Below, in pieces: positions 21,493 to 22,534 of a DNA stretch of 22,534 nt. A model generated the notes under the pieces. It was not told where the DNA came from and ran no database searches. It saw nothing but the letters and a program-made list of their open reading frames with translations. The DNA lies in NCBI GenBank assembly GCA_000697335.1, contig JNEM01007455.1:1-22534 (forward strand), in the 5' to 3' direction. Every line of letters begins with the position of its first letter. Position 1 is the first letter of the stretch. The position numbers and the translations under genes are program-made. This DNA is from Conidiobolus incongruus B7586 (taxonomy: Eukaryota > Entomophthoromycota > Entomophthoromycetes > Entomophthorales > Conidiobolaceae).

Positions 21493-22534
21493 ATTAAATT
21501 AAATTGATTTAAAAAATTAAGCTGTATGAATGATGAACCTTGATGAAAATTCTAATTAATTAAATCTAATTTTTCAAAAATATAACCAACTAGAATAAAT
21601 TATGAAAATTAATAAAAATGAATATAGTTAAAATTAGGTTAAGGTATTATATATATATATTCAGGTCCCATTATTTCATTCACAAGATCTTAATATGGAG
21701 AATATATTGACGATCTAGATATTATCCACTACAACTTATTTTTTGAACATAGTTTAACATTTTTAATAAAGAATAAATTTGTAATTAAAGCATATATATT
21801 AAACATAATCCTAAAGTTATTATATCACAAATATTCACATTTATTAACTTAATATTATTTTATTAAATAAAGATTAAAATTTTAATAACCAATACAAATT
21901 AATATATATATATATAATTATATTTATATAATTTTTTATAATTCATAATATAATTTTTATTTATTGAAAATTTAATTAAATCAGTTTCATACCCTAATTA
22001 GATTCAAGTAATAAAATAAGAACAAAATAATTTCTCCAGTCTTTAAAACTTAAAAGTATACAATTCATTAACTCTCTGAGTTGATAAAACTAATAAAATA
22101 TCTTGTACTATATATGCATATTCTTATTTCGATATATTAAAATACTGCTTCTATTTTTGTTTACTTTTGCAATAAATTTCATGTTCAAACTATTTATTTT
22201 TTTATTAAAAGAAGCAATATGAAAAAGATTTTTTAATTGCTCAAAATTAATGTTAAAAGAGTAAGATTTAACAGGATTTTTTTTTCTGTTATTAAGCTTT
22301 TAGTTTTTAACCTATATCATTTAAATTAGCAAATATTACACAAAGTTCTTTAAAAATTTATATTACTTTTGATTGAATTCTTGCAAATTTTTGTTTTATA
22401 ATATATTACCATTGAAATTTAATTATGTTAAAATAATATATTGAATATTATATATTAATTATATGTATATTAAATGAATCGTAAATTAGCCTAATATACT
22501 ATAATTTTTAATATAGTTAATTATATTTTAATTC
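21493..22534. other. AT-rich region upstream of Atg22-like copy 4
   Basis: The first few hundred bases should contain the minus-strand promoter and leader of copy 4. Two short AT-dinucleotide runs are present (21648-21660 and 21902-21916), and TTAACAGG occurs at 22268-22275. Nothing coding or structural was recognised in the remainder to the window end. Confidence 0.55.

Overview
The window looks like nuclear DNA from a very AT-rich fungus. The evidence is one gene split by nine short spliceosomal introns (49-61 nt, GT...AG, several with CTAAT/CTAAC branch-like sites), AATAAA-type poly(A) signals, and proteins whose closest recognisable relatives are fungal (Atg22 family, eukaryotic aminopeptidase P). 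The extreme AT richness between genes, small introns and expanded Atg22-like family fit an early-diverging lineage such as the Entomophthorales (Conidiobolus-like). That placement is an inference from general knowledge and is tentative.

Layout. 1-1778 is AT-rich, non-coding sequence that becomes a promoter near its end. 1779-4180 (+) is a ten-exon gene for Xaa-Pro aminopeptidase (aminopeptidase P, M24B), 640 residues, with all five metal ligands and a probable mitochondrial presequence ahead of a second in-frame Met. Facing it, tail to tail, is an array of four intronless paralogues on the minus strand: 4408-5931, 7193-8716, 12157-13716 and 19963-21492. Each encodes an Atg22-like 12-span major-facilitator permease of 507-519 residues. 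The gaps between them widen along the array (about 1.26, 3.44 and 6.25 kb) and are AT-rich. Within the last gap are a GC-richer island with three hairpins (about 15642-16086) and a stretch of short protein-like frames that may be a decayed leucine-rich host gene (about 18050-19122). No rRNA, tRNA, CRISPR, or recognisable transposon or virus-like element was found.

How the genes may work together. Atg22 in yeast exports amino acids from the vacuole after autophagic protein breakdown; aminopeptidase P finishes the degradation of proline-containing peptides. Both belong to amino-acid recycling, but their adjacency may be chance. The notable feature is the four-copy Atg22 array. Copies 1 and 2 form one close pair, copies 3 and 4 a looser pair, and copy 4 differs from the other three at several otherwise invariant positions, which suggests stepwise tandem duplication with possible specialisation.
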